This document shows positions 41,901 to 55,200 of a DNA stretch of 64,000 nt, one piece after another. Where the stretch lies: contig OU342631.1 of NCBI GenBank assembly GCA_910589415.1, forward strand, positions 18,848,001 to 18,912,000. The letters run 5' to 3'. Origin of the DNA: Malachius bipustulatus (lineage: Eukaryota; Arthropoda; Insecta; Coleoptera; Melyridae). Under the pieces are notes generated by a model. It worked only from the letters and a program-made list of their open reading frames with translations. It was not told where the DNA came from and did not search any database. A program made the translations under genes and the position numbers. Position 1 is the first letter of the stretch; every line of letters begins with the position of its first letter.

Positions 41901-43249
41901 AACCGATTTTAACGAAACGAAATCCGTTTATAACGAATCAATTATTCTCAAATTGAGATATACCCGAATGGGTTTTAATATTGTGATTGGACTTCAAAGC
42001 CTTTTTAAACCTTCTAAAATGGATAAATTATAGATGAAGCAACTAATTAAGAATCGATCAAATTTAGCGTCTAGCAATCAACACCGTCTTCTATAAAAGT
42101 AAAAAAAAGAAACCAGGCATGTCTCTAAAATAAAACTGTATCAATTTTACCCCACTTTCATCTGAACGCTTTTACAATCAGTCCAATTCGAGATCATCCG
42201 AAGTTTGCAATTAATTTTTAAGCGGTGTCCAATGGATTGAACTCTTAAGAACGAACAGTTTCCGCTTCTCTCGTCCTAATTTCGCCGTGCTGACATATTG
42301 AGATAATCACGGTTACGTTATACGTTACGTAACGAAAAGGTTTCAGAAGACCTAAACCCCGAGATGAGATGCCAGCTAAATCGTCTTATTCCATCCTCAT
42401 CCTATTCCATCTCAAGTTACAGTTCGCAGAGCTAGAAACTGAAAATTGCATTAATTTGCGTATTGTTTTGTTCTCTGTTCTAATTACCTAACCAAACTCA
42501 AGACTTAGAAATTGCTTCCAGACAGATTCGTACTCCAACTACAGAGAAAAGTGAGGCCAGTTCATTAAAACTTGACGTGAAACTGCAAGCAAATGTTGCT
42601 ACCACGAAAGTAAAATATTATAATTGTTAGTAAAATCCTGTTTTAATGAATGCATATTCGCTATTACCGGATATTCAAGAATCTCAAATGCGATCAAGGA
42701 TCGGGTTAGGTTTTTATTAGTTATATATAACTACGTTATTTGATATCCATATCAATACGTTATAAGCGGAATAATTCAAAAAAAAAATTTCTTATAACCG
42801 ATTCTAAGAGGTACATCTATTTACTATAAGTTTTCTAATTAGACGGACTAAAATTCATCAATTCAAATTCAAAATTGACTCAACTCGATTTAGACAACGG
42901 TAAATAGCATGTAGATCTCGTCAAGACGAAACTTTTCTTATTTAAAGTTTTTGGATTTGGGTCCTCGTTACTGCAATATGCAATATGGCAGACTTCCAGT
43001 TTTTCATTTTTTGGCTCTAGTTCCAGCATTTTAAAGTTCTCGTTCAAATAAAAAGTTGTTTTGGAAACTACCTGTCTTCAGTTATAACTTTTGAATGAAT
43101 TCCACTTTCTATATCTGCATGTTGGATCCAAAATAGCGCCATTTAAAAAACTCTGACCTCGAAAATGTTCAAAATCGCACGACGAAATTTTTTATACAGG
43201 TTCGGGGATTTTGGGAAATATTAGTATTAGTCGAACAAGAACACCAGAT

Positions 43250-43870
43250 TTTGAGTAAGAATTGCTCTATAGGGTCGAAGACAACCAGGCTTGTGTACGA
43301 GAATGTTGCCCGAATTCTATGGGATGTGGAAACGTGGCGGTTTGGCGCGTTTTACATAACCTCATTCCTTATGATTTGCAGAAATTTCAGCAGCTATTAC
43401 CATGCAGAAGTGATGATCAGTCTCGTGTGGATTTCTGTAGATGGCTTCTGAGAAAAGTACCTATATAGGTCTCCCGCCAGATTTTCATGCTATAGCATTT
43501 TATTTAGCGATGAAGTGATTTTTACAAAGGGGAAGTTCTTAATAATCCCCATGCCAAAGATGTTGGGAGCTACAGGCAGCCATTTTCAATAAATGCTTAT
43601 TTGGATCGGAATATTAAATCATCAATTAATAGGTCCATTTCTTTTAGTACCGTCCGTAAGTTCCTTACAAATCATCTGACAGGACTGTTAGAAGATGTGC
43701 ATGTGCCTATAATGCACCTTAGGATGAGAATGTGGTTTCAGCATGATGGAGCCTTACCATTTTAGGAGACAAGTCAAAACATTATCTGAACGTCATGTTT
43801 CCTAATAAATGAATAAAACGAGGACAGCCCGTAAACTGGCCAGCGAGATCCCCAGGTATCCTTAATCTAC
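43250..43870 (+). pseudogene. Frameshifted mariner/Tc-type transposase relic
   Basis: On the plus strand, fragments in different frames follow the transposase order: QKFQQLLPCRSDDQSRVDFC-RWLL near 43385, SDEVIFTKG near 43509, FLTNHLTGLLEDVHVP near 43658, then MRMWFQHDGALPF near 43725. Frameshifts and stops separate them (TAG after ALPF). The HDG motif carries the catalytic Asp, while the family's PPH is altered. It is clearly non-functional. Element ends were not identified. Confidence 0.72.
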
Positions 43871-46800
43871 TGTTAAATTTGAGTTTTCAGTTTGTTGTGA
43901 ACAAAAATTACAACTGTCAAAATTGACATTTAAAAAAGTGAAGTTTCTCTTTTAAAACCATAGATACCTAGGTAAAGTCATTTTAAATATCGATAGATCT
44001 GAACTATTAATGTTATGCTCCTGGAAATAAGTCCTTACTCTATTGCAGAGTTTCTGGAGGGGATGAAGTGCTGACGACCTAACCAACGTAGTTAGGAGTG
44101 TAATAGTGTTGATGCTATTTATGTCGGAATCTTATTAGACTATTGAATGTGTAGTACCTATCTATTGTAAATTTTTGTTTACATGTTGACATGTCCTATA
44201 GCTTTATAAATAGCTCTAATGGATGAATAAATACCTAACTACTTATAAAAAAATCATCGTGCGATTTAGAAAAATTTCCAGGTCAACATTTTTGGATCGC
44301 CACCATTTTGAATCCAACGGAGTTAGAAAGTGCATATCAATAGTAGAGTTGTAACTGACGAAAAGGAGTTTCTAAAACTACTGGACGAGAACTCAAAAAT
44401 TTTGAGGAAACTATACCTACTTCGTATTAGGAGATAATGTAAACCTGGCAGGTTTGGAGTGGCATCGATTGAGAATAAAAAGATAATTAAAAGTTATACG
44501 ATCCCGATTCAAGATTTATCCAATTCACTGGGTAAAGGTAGGTAATGGTCGCAATAAATAGCAAGCTATGCATACCAAAGCAACTCCTAAAGGCTCTTTA
44601 AATGTAAATCTACCGGGAGTTGGCCGGACCGGCGGTGAATAGTGCACGTCCACGTCGGAATGCAGTTAAACATATAATGCAGTCCTCGTTCTGGCGAGCA
44701 AACTCTCCTCTTATCTAAAGCAATACCGTTAGTTTTCTTCGAATGGTAAATGATACGACATACATAGGCATTATCATCCTCCCGGCCATAATCCCGGGTA
44801 GGATACACCGCACCGACTATCCGCCGTCTGGTCCGTACACAATGCCAACGCCAACATCCTCAATGGACAAGTAAATCCGTTACTTGGCAAGACCGAGACC
44901 GAGTCTTAACAGAGCGATTGATACGTCACTGGACTTGATATGTAAGTTGGCAACAAGAACTTCAACTTGTACAGTTATAGTTAAGCCGAGTAGCATCAGC
45001 ATCGGATAACGAACGCATACTGATGTGGATGGACTTCATTTATCAATTCGGTGTGAAATCACGGAGACTAATATTATGCATTTAACAGCTCGCCGGCTAG
45101 TTGTAATCCTGTCTAGACTCTAGACGAACGAGTGTTTTCCCAGTTAGACTTCCTCCTGTTAATTTGATTAGTTAGATGTTGAAAAACAAGAAGAAGCGAA
45201 GTAAAAATCTAGTTGTTTTCCCGTTCTGCACACCAGGAAGTACCTATGGTGAGGTGCTACCATAAGTACCATAATACTATGTACCTATATACTTTATAGG
45301 TACATTATGTATATTAATATAGGTATATAAGGTAACTAATAAAACATGTATGTAGGTAGATATATATATTAGACGAGAATTATGAAAACACGGAGTCTGT
45401 ACCAGATATGCAGAATTCATAAAGCTGCGAGTGAAAATCATTTTTGTTTCCACTCACCCTCATTTCCGTCCGGTCCGAAATCAAACTCTAAAACTCCTCC
45501 GAATGAAAACTCTCAACTCGTTCGTTCTTTTGTTTGGAAACAATCACAAGTTCCCTTTGCCGACTCTGGGTCACCGATTGTGTCCTAAAAATATTCACTT
45601 CACCATTGATTTGTTTTGTAAATCAACTCCCAACTTCAACTCCGCTAAAGCTCGATCGTTGCTCGAATTTAAATTTACTTTTCAATTTATTTGATGTTTT
45701 AATATTAATGTGCATGCACTTAAAAAACGGCCGGATAAAATTAGATATTTGCGAGACAAACGTCAAGCGAACATTCCGATATTGCCAATGAATATGTCAG
45801 TCACCTCGCAGACCGACAAGAAATTTATGGTAAGTTAGTAGGTAAAACATGTAACAGGCATACTTAAGCCTGCTTAAGCAAAAAATAGTCTTCAGTTGAA
45901 ACAGAAAATGATTGCAGCGTGTGCTAAATGTTGCGTGAACACTTCCAGTATAGGTAGTAAGTAGTGCTAGTGCTACAGAGCTAGTCCTCATAGTACTTCT
46001 TCGTGTTACCGGTTTCGAACATTTTATTTTCAAGGCTCGCTTTATTAATTCCTTCGCTACACCTGGGCTCTTATATTTTTCAGACTTCTTGTTAAACGTC
46101 ATTTGCGATATATACCGCAAGAATCTTCTTATGTCTCAAAAAATCTGTGTCTTATTGTGTCACTTATAGCTGGCCTCCTATCATTTGGTTGCACACATGA
46201 TTTAAAAAATTTGAATTCCGGATCTTTCCACAGAAATTCACCAATTATCTTGATAATGTCCAACGAACAATAAATTTAAACGGTTCATAGATTAACGTAA
46301 AATTACTACTCAAGATACACTTAAAAATGATACAAATAGAAACTTCAATAAAATTAGAAATTAGCAAAGATGTATACCCTTTTCAGTTCTATATGTATAG
46401 GATCCTTCGGAGTATTCTTTGCCGTTGTTCTTTATCTGATAATTCTAAGGGAGAGGGCAATAAAAGGTTAGACTTATTTTTTATTTATTGTTTTTATATA
46501 TTCTCACCATTCAAACATATTTCAGTGCATTCTAAAAAAAATAAACACCACGTAGGGGTCAGTGCGCGGGTTCTCAATGTTCTCACCATCTAAACTATCA
46601 GAGTTTAACTTTCCGGGTTTAAACATTTTCGGGCATTTTTTACAAGTACTATTAGTCATGTCGCTCACTTTTTGCTGCCTATCATCACTTGAAGTAGGTA
46701 GCACTACTAGCTCTGGTCGGCAGGTGTAATGTCAATTAGCGAAACCTCTTTTTTAATGTCGGTCTGTCTTTCTGTAAGCGGACAGGCAAACCAAACCACT

Positions 46801-47209
46801 GGACCCACTTTCATTCATTCAAATTTAACAAGACATGATGGGTTGAAGCCAAATTAAAAAGGTTTCCGGTGAATTCAAAGGGATGACAAAAGGCCCAAAA
46901 AACAGCACTCTTTACATAAATTAGCACTTTTCAAGATTTTGATAAAATGATACAGAATGATAGTCCATAGACTTCTACATTAATACCGATCATCCATGAA
47001 AACTGGATTTTACTAGAAAATATGAGTTTCCTCAAATGAAGTTCTCCAAAACTGTTTAAGGGATTGGAAAAAATTTCGGTTATAGTTTGGAACCCTTCAA
47101 ATCTAAAGTCGTCAACGATTTTTCTCGGAAGGTGAGCTTTCTGTGAAAGACGACGAGTCTGTAACGTATTTAGTGCGTTAAAGTATCTTTAAGAATACCT
47201 TGAATTATT

Positions 47210-48180
47210 AAAAGGTGTAACGAAGTGTATTTTTATTTATTTATTATTGAATTGGAATAATTTTATTTTTGTTCGAGCGCACTGGTTATCTAAAGGATCT
47301 ACGCTGCTCCGCGTTGGACAGGCCGAGATGCGACGGCCAGCCACCTCCACTGCCCCACCGGCTTCCACCACCGTAGCGGAGAGGGACCCAGAGCGATAAG
47401 GCCCGGCTATATAAACAAGCGACCGATCCGAAAAGGGAACCTTCTTCCGTCCGCCTCCGTCCTGAGCTCTTCTACCAGGCTGTGTTTGTCCCGACTGGTG
47501 AAGCTCCCTATCCGGCCGTGTAAGTCCGTGCCCGGAGTCCCGCCGCCGCCGCCGCTACCGCCGCCAGCTGTGTTTGCCCTGTCTGGCGTTCCATCCACCC
47601 GCCGTAGTCAGCTGTGTTAGTCCTGCCTGGCTACTGCACCGTCCGCCGCCGCCAGCTGTGTTTGCCCTGTCTGGCGTTCCATCCACCCGCCGTAGTCAGC
47701 TGTGTTAGTCCTGCCTGGCTACTGCACCCGCTACCGCCGCCAGCTGTGTTTGCCCTGTCTGGCGTTCCATCCACCCGCCGTAGTCAGCTGTGTTAGTCCT
47801 GCCTGGCTACTGCACCCGCTACCGCCGCCAGCTGTGTTTGCCCTGTCTGGCGTTCCATCCACCCGCCGTAGTCAGCTGTGTTTGTCCTGTCTGACTACTG
47901 CACCCGCTACCGCCGCCAGCTGTGTTTGTCCTGTCTGGCATTCCATCCACCCGCCGTAGTCAGCTGTGTTAGTCCTGCCTGGCTACTGCACCGTCCACCG
48001 CCGCCAGCTGTGTCAGTCCTGTTTGGCGTTTAACCCATCCGCTGTATCTCCGTCTGGACGCTATACCCGCCACAAGTGCCCATCGAATAATTTATATTAT
48101 TACATCAAATACTGAGATATTGTTTTATTTTATCGTTTAATAAAGACCATCTTATAACTCAATCTATTTTTATTATAGCC
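47210..48180 (+). mobile_element. Possible solo LTR or transcribed GC-rich island
   Basis: A sharply GC-rich block has GCTATATAAACAAGC near 47406-47420, a good TATA box, followed by the tandem repeat array and then TTTAATAAAGACC near 48136-48148, a polyadenylation-like signal. The order promoter, repeats, poly(A) signal suggests a solo LTR. No matching LTR, gag/pol or exact target duplication was found, so the type and limits are uncertain. Confidence 0.4.
47563..48090 (+). repeat. Six copies of an 88-bp tandem repeat, each two related 44-bp halves
   Basis: The word GCCAGCTGTGT begins at 47563, 47651, 47739, 47827, 47915 and 48003, exactly 88 bp apart. Each unit splits into two 44-bp halves, one beginning CAGCTGTGTTTGCCCTGTCT and one CAGCTGTGTTAGTCCTGCCT. 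The last copy is more diverged. Since 88 is not divisible by 3, apparent ORFs through the array shift frame and are not taken as genes. Confidence 0.92.
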
Positions 48181-48665
48181 ACAAGCTATCTCAGACGTCG
48201 AAAACTGCAGAATCCCGAAAACCGCATCACAAAGGAGAAAAGAAATTATTTTCCCACGGTAAAAAGTCTCGACGGTAAGATTCCAGGTAAAATGACGTAA
48301 GCCTTTGCGGATTGGCTGGATGACTAGAGCGAGGAGGATGGAAAAATATCTAAAATATCTGAAATACCTAAAATTATAACCTTAAGTATCTGCAACAAAT
48401 AGCTAACTCAGTCAATTAATTTGAAAGTATTTTCCCGTTACTAATCACCAGGTTAATATCAACTTCTGGAGTTTTTTTGTTTCGATTTTCAACACCAGAT
48501 GTTTCATATTATGTAATTTCAATAGAATTTTTAAATCAATGCTAATATCTTGTTACAGGCGCCAGGCGCCATTTCTAGCAGATCAATGTGACCTCTTATG
48601 TACTAAATTGAAAAACAACTATTACCATACAAATACAAGTTCACTTATTGCATAATTTAAATTGT

Positions 48666-48845
48666 ATCGTGTGATCCACAAAATTTTTCATCAACTAGTG
48701 CCTTGGAAGAGAGGGATAGCTATTGCAGTCATGTCTGAACTCATTGCACCTGAGCACACCTACCGATAGTTTGCATTTTATCTGACAGACATGCTTCATT
48801 TTTTCCAAAGCACTAGTTGATGGAAAATTTTGTGGATCACCCGAT
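48666..48845. mobile_element. Short TIR MITE, 180 bp
   Basis: Left GTGATCCACAAAATTTTTCA followed by TCAACTAGTGC is mirrored at the right (GCACTAGTTGATGGAAAATT then TTGTGGATCAC). The ends read ATCG and CGAT. There is no coding content. Confidence 0.85.
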
Positions 48846-51804
48846 ATATTTATAACAATGACGTCAGCGATTTGTTAATAAAGTTCTTATTATTCTGCCT
48901 TACAAAGAACTTTTGCAAAAGGGCGAAATAAGCACCTTGAAAATCCACAGGAAAAGCTTACCTCCAGTATCTAATTTCGAAGATTCATGAGTTGTTTTAA
49001 TTAAAATGAAGTGACAATTTATTTCATGTTTTATCTAATTACTTAAGTGTCTTTTTATTACCTTGTAAAAGCGGACGTAAGATCGATCTGACTAAAGCCT
49101 CTCTAATATTCTTGTAAATTGAAATATTTACTTTATCAATCAAGTATCATCTATTTCAAGAAACTTCATCTTTCTTCCTCGTATCCAAATTTAAAGTAAA
49201 TAAAGGAATTTATGTTTTGTTGCAAGTTGAATCATGGATTTTCAATAATATAGGGACTACTATTTATTCAAACTTCGAAGTTCAAATAAAATAAGGAGAA
49301 ATAAAACTTCTACTATAATATTTTTATTATTAACCTTTCTTGTAAGAGAATTTAATTCATAAAAAAATTAATTAAATTTTCTTCTACTTTCAAGTGGCGA
49401 AAGAATATCACATTAGGGAAGAAAAATCTGTTTCCCAATTTGATAATCTATATTTGGAACTTTTATTAGAATCCGTAAAAAATATTAAGAATTATTTATC
49501 CCTAAAAAATTACCTACCCCGAATATCACTGCTTTAAAGAACCTACCTGCAAGCTTTTCCCGGGAAATCACGACCAATTATTGTTAGATCTCTTCCCTGT
49601 CTATATTGTTTCAATATGGAACAATTTTGTTATTTTTGTCATTATTAGGTCCAATTCATTCTTGAATTCCCAATTCTAAATTGGGAAAATTGGGAAAAAT
49701 TTCATTTTAATAATGACGTAATTCCAAAATTACATCAAATCCCAATTTTTTCCTGGTATAATTCTCAATTTGAAAAACTTTCATTTATCCTGCTGCAACG
49801 TTTCAATGGGAAATTCTTACTGCACAGTGCATACACATCGTCCATTATTAGTGAAATTTAATTTTTTGATATTCATCATTTGTTTTTCCAAAGAGTGGCT
49901 GGAAAAACTACTTCTTCAACAGTAAGCACCATCAATGGGCTGTAACTTTCAAATATAATTGTAACGCTCAGCCTATATGTTTTTTTAAACGAAAAAAAAC
50001 ACGATTTCCAGTCTTGCTAGGAGATTAAATTATTCGTGTAAAAAGTGGTAAAATCGATTCTCGAATCAGACCCGATGATGAGAGTGTTCGAGAAGCGAAT
50101 CGAGTTATGATCTAAATTTAATTAGAACCCGGGCACCCCATATATGCGTTGTGTTTCATCGGCCTCTTTTGTTTAATCATCGGTTCTGTTAATGTGCTGT
50201 ATATTGATTTTAACGGCACACCCAGAGAAACACGGGGATTTATTTACACGGGCAATCTTGTTTTATTATATATTATATCGAGGAGTCAGATACGGAACGC
50301 CGCGCGGCAGAACACCGAGTTCTGCTTCTTTTTCTGGAGGATTTGATTTCAGTGGCACGGCAAAAAACTAATAACAGTTAATGAAATCTTCTGCGATGAC
50401 TGATTACCTGGCATATTACACGGCCGGGAGATGTTTTAACAAATCTTCGATGACTGTTATTATTGCAAACATCATATATGACTTGTGTTTAATGTATTTT
50501 TAATGAAATGATTTATTTATCCGTTTATTACTTCTTTTTATTCATCGTAAGTTATATTATACTGCTTCACGAATTTTGCTTCATCTCAGTGATACGTTGT
50601 TATTATTTATAAACGAAGCATTTGTTAAAAGAAGGCATCACGTCTTTACATCATTCCATGTCTCAGAATTGGTTTCATTACGATTCAAGGTATTGAAATT
50701 ACCTTTCTATCACTTCTCCACTTCTCTCTACAACCCCAAAATTTCTAGCTTTCTCAACAAGTTCGCATTATTTGACCAAGTCAGAGCTGAGTCAATGTAT
50801 AAATATAGAGCCCCATAAAGACATCAAGTTTTCGTTGAAAGACCCCGTATAATCTTCTTGTTAACATAGTTAAAATCGTTTTTTATATTTAAATGATGTA
50901 ACATTGTCTAGTCTTTAATTACATAACGATAAAATAATACGCGGTCTTCGAATGCCATGAAACCTAATAAAAGACCGTTTCACGCGTTACATTTCAAGCT
51001 AAAAAATTCACTATACAGGGACATTTATAATAATTATATTTTATTACTGGCATTAAATTTTGTCACTTGATGGATGACTTATACTCTTTATGGCGAACGG
51101 TAGAAGCAAGTCTCTCGGAGTTAATGGCAGAGTTCACGGTTTTGATGTTTTGATAGCTTTCTCTTTATATTCCTTTTTTGGAAAAGTAAAAGTTCGGTTC
51201 GCTCGCGTTTATAGCAATTAAATAAACGGGACTAATTTATAAGTTGTTTATTTAGGTTTCAAGCAAACGTAAACTTATGTGTACGAGGAGCTGAAATAAT
51301 TATCAGCCTGCGAAATTAAAATTGACTCTATTTTCCTGGACCTGTGTGTTATTAGCGAGTTCGTTCCATTACACAAAGAGACGTCGTGCATGGTAATCAG
51401 AGATAGAGCTTTTTTAGATTAGCTCGTGTGGGATTTTGTTTGCATTTTTGTAATGGAAATTGCAGTGCATGGCGCACATACAGATGTCTCAGAAATTTAA
51501 AATTATCTTTATTTGAAATATACAGGGTTGTTGTTGTTTCATAATAGGAAATGATAAATGCATGATTGTAACGTGGATGCAATGGGTTTAATGTACCGAA
51601 TAAAATAACATCTTTGCTCTACCAATCTATTGAAAAATATAGCTCACTCAGTTACCTATATAGTCTCTATAAATTGAACAGTTTTCAATCAATAAGATGT
51701 ACACGTATATTCGTCTTTTAAAACTTTAACATTTTGGAGATCTCACTTTATATTTTCCTCTTGTAATTAGCTAATACTTTTTTGAGTAAAATTTTAAGTC
51801 ATTT

Positions 51805-52240
51805 AAACAAAATAACGCATAGACAGAATAGCGCGTGCAAAATAGCGCATAGACAGAATAGCGCGTGATAAAAAATCGATGCATGACAAAATAGCGCAGC
51901 GATTAAATAGCGCATGTGGGTACAATAATACAATAACTACCATTGCTTCAGTTTTCATGTTAAATTAAGAACAAATCTGATCTGACCAGGGTTTACATTT
52001 CGCCCCTCGTCACCTTTATTTTTTTCGATATAGGCGGAAAATTATTTTAAATACATTATTTATTTTAAACTTGCCCTTCCCGAATAGCTCATTTCATATT
52101 TGATGGCCTATTCTCCTCATGCGCTGTTTTGTCATGTTCATATGTTTTTTCGTTTTTTCATGCGCTATTATTATTGTGTCCATGTGCTATTTTGGTGCAG
52201 GGTTATTTTGTCCTGCACTATTTTGTAGCAAGAAAATTAG
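51805..52240. repeat. Inverted clusters of the AATAGCGC word
   Basis: At 51809-51868 a 30-bp unit (AAAATARCGCATAGACAGAA plus TAGCGCGTG) occurs twice in tandem, with further AATAGCGC words near 51890 and 51906. At about 52118-52220 the reverse words TGCGCTRTT / GTGCTATTTT recur several times. The arrangement suggests a foldback-type element with repetitive arms. There is no ORF. Confidence 0.6.
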
Positions 52241-55200
52241 AAAATAAATAAAAAACGTTAAACCAGAAAGTTTCTTCCAGTCTATTCGACATTTCGAGGT
52301 CTAGAAGCTTGTTATTGATAGATTATCGTCATAGCAGCCTAGTAACATGAGTTCATTTTCATCATGGCACTTAATCGAACTAATCGCTTTAGAATTAGCC
52401 TCAAAGTAATATAATCATTTCAAAGCACCCTATATATAACCCCACATAAAAGACTAATTAGTAAAAGGGGACATCCGTGCTTGAAGCATTAGCGCATGTT
52501 TCATAAACAAGATTGTGCTAAATAGAGACGTCAAGAGTAATTTTTATGCACTTTAATTTAATCATCCTACTTTCTCTTTGCCTCCGTATTCACAAAGAAA
52601 TTAGGATGACATTATTTGCCTTATTGAATTTTGTAGGTACTCCGAGTGACTTGAAATTCATTTAGATTCCATTCTTTCAACTTTTAGATAAAATAAAAAA
52701 AAAAATTATCACATTCCATGACTTTTCTTTTAACTCTTCACAAAACATTTTAAGCTCCAATAGACAAGATCGCCATTTCGACAAGAACCTGATGATAATT
52801 TTTGCATGAGAAATTACCAAGTCCAAGTACAAGTTCGACAGCACCGACCTGTTAGACTTAGAAGTAATGACACGTAGCTTGAAGGCCGTCCATGGGTGCA
52901 ATTCCCCTGTTGCGGTTGCTGCGGCTCTGAGCATTATTTGATAAGCGACGTGTCTTTATACCGGGTGTTCCTATAAATACATCTGAAACACAAACCTGCC
53001 TGAACCTGAAACTACTGACAAATACATATTTTTAATGCGTTCGTCCAGAAGCGACTCTACTCTGATTCGACTACTTTTCATGAGCTTTTTTTCAAGAAGC
53101 CCCAATTAATTTTACAGGTCTCGATCCTCGCCAAAACCTGATGTAATAAAATAAAAATGGTATGTTAAATTATGTCTCATATACGTTCTTGTTTTAACTG
53201 CAACGCGTCAAGGTGACATTGCTTAGGCGTAGTATCGACTTTGAGATAGAAACAAGTAAAACAATTTTAGCCATGCTCCCTGTATAGTCACCAGTCCTCT
53301 CCTTTGATAAGTCGTGTCGAACGAACAACGAACACTGAACACTGCCGCAGCACCGACCACGCAATTCCATTGCGCCCGGCCAGGCCAGGAATGCCGACCC
53401 TGTGTCTGTGCAATGCAGGCCGACAGGTGGACCGGCCCCCATCTAGACTCTTGCAGGATTCCATCGTGATATTATAGACCAGATCGGACACCGATCGTAT
53501 TATAATACCCCGTGCCCGCTTCTGGCATCAAATTGAGATGAAAACTTCAACAGAAACACGGGTGGAACGAAAGGAAGGGTTGTGGTGTGGTGGACAGGGA
53601 TGAACGAACACCTGGTGAGTGGCCGAGGAATGCCGTTTTGGAGAAATCAATTAATTTTATCCTTGGGTTATATCATTCATGGTTATCCTGGAATGTCCTC
53701 AATTTTATCTCAAATTAGGCAGTCTTCACAGGAATTAATAATTTCTTGAATTCTTCTCCCGAAGAAAACATTTTAACGAGAAATATATTTCTCAAAACGA
53801 AAAAAACTGGTACATACTTAGCTTCACCAAATTAATGTCTGTACTCACATTTTCTTGCCATTTCGCTTTGTGAAGAATATTATAAATTTTCCAAAATTGG
53901 ACTGTTTCAATATTGGTGATACGTTGTCACTAGTAAGCATGTTTTCCCCACTTGACCATTACAAAATTTCCGATTTTAGGGAACAATAAAAAAGCACCCC
54001 AAGAAACGGAATTAGGGAATTATTATGCGACGGTCTAAAAAAATGTACCTACATCGCTTTACTTAGAAAAATGATGGAAAACAAGAAATTTGGCGGTACC
54101 TGCTTCTCATTCTGACCAGAGGGGTGAAAATTGTACCAAATGAAAGATAAGAGACTTTTGCTTATCATGTCACAAATATTTGCTAAAAAGAGTGTGACCA
54201 AACTCTGACACTCCTCTGGGCATAACTAGAAAACAGTTGCAGATGCAGCAAAACCATTTACATGTCCCCATACTAACTTTTAAAGTTTTATTTCATGGGA
54301 TTGAAAAATTACTACTACAAAAGTTAAAGTGGGCAAAAATGCTAATTTTTCGGTCACCCTATACTAGATATTTTTTGTTTCCATGAAACAGCGAGCTCGA
54401 ATAGTTAGTACCTTAGGGACATAAACGGTTTTGCTGCATCTTCAGTCAATTTCGAATTATACCCAGATGAATGCCAGAAAACTTGGTGCGTGATCTTAAG
54501 TTAGTCATTGTTTGCAGTAAAAATGTATATTCCAACTGAATTCTGACAAAAATTAGTCACATGAATTGCAAAATTTTTCATTTTTCAGTTCGTAATTCGT
54601 ACCATTTCCATCTCTCTAGGACAGAATGGGAAGCAGCACTCTACAAATTCCTTTTTCCTGGCTACTAAATTGATTGTTGTCTACCAAACGCGTTTCTTAT
54701 AATTACAGATAATGTCTCCACTAACATTCGAGAACATCAAGCATCGCGAACTGTCATGTTCGGGAACAACAAACTGTTCCGGTACCTTCAACGCAACATC
54801 GATTCAGGCCGCTCGACAGAGTCCAGATTCCGATTCTATACCCAATTCCGTCCCCCCCGCCTGTAATTATTATTCGCTGTTTGTTCACAATAATAATTGT
54901 TCTGGAACTGTTCTCGCGACAATATTTTCTTCTTGGTGACTTGTTAAGAATTTCAATCTAGGGGCCAATCTAGGGGAATATAGGGAAACGGTTATTACCA
55001 ATAAGAGTATTAAAATAAATAAAAAGTTTCAGCACTCTTAAAATCCATCTAAGTAAGAGCTCAATCCCAAAATATACAAAAAAATCTAAGAAAACTTAAG
55101 TTTATCTACGATATGAGATCTCCGTAGAGAGCACTGTTTCATCATTTTTAGGACTCATCGCCACAAGTATGTAATATTGACTCGGAAAAGATCTATGTCA

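Noticed and set aside
46522..46704. Minus-strand ORF with CKKCPKMFKPG, considered as a zinc knuckle
   Set aside because: Only one Cys pair is present, there is no second half of a finger and no retroelement context.
47614..47959. Plus-strand ORFs through the 88-bp repeat array (cysteine/proline-rich peptides)
   Set aside because: They are frame artefacts of the tandem repeat; the unit length is not a multiple of three and there is no start context or homology.
53194..53491. GC-rich minus-strand ORFs considered as the dally N-terminus (one has MELRGRCCGS)
   Set aside because: No signal peptide or glypican Cys pattern, and two overlapping frames are equally open, so coding is not supported.
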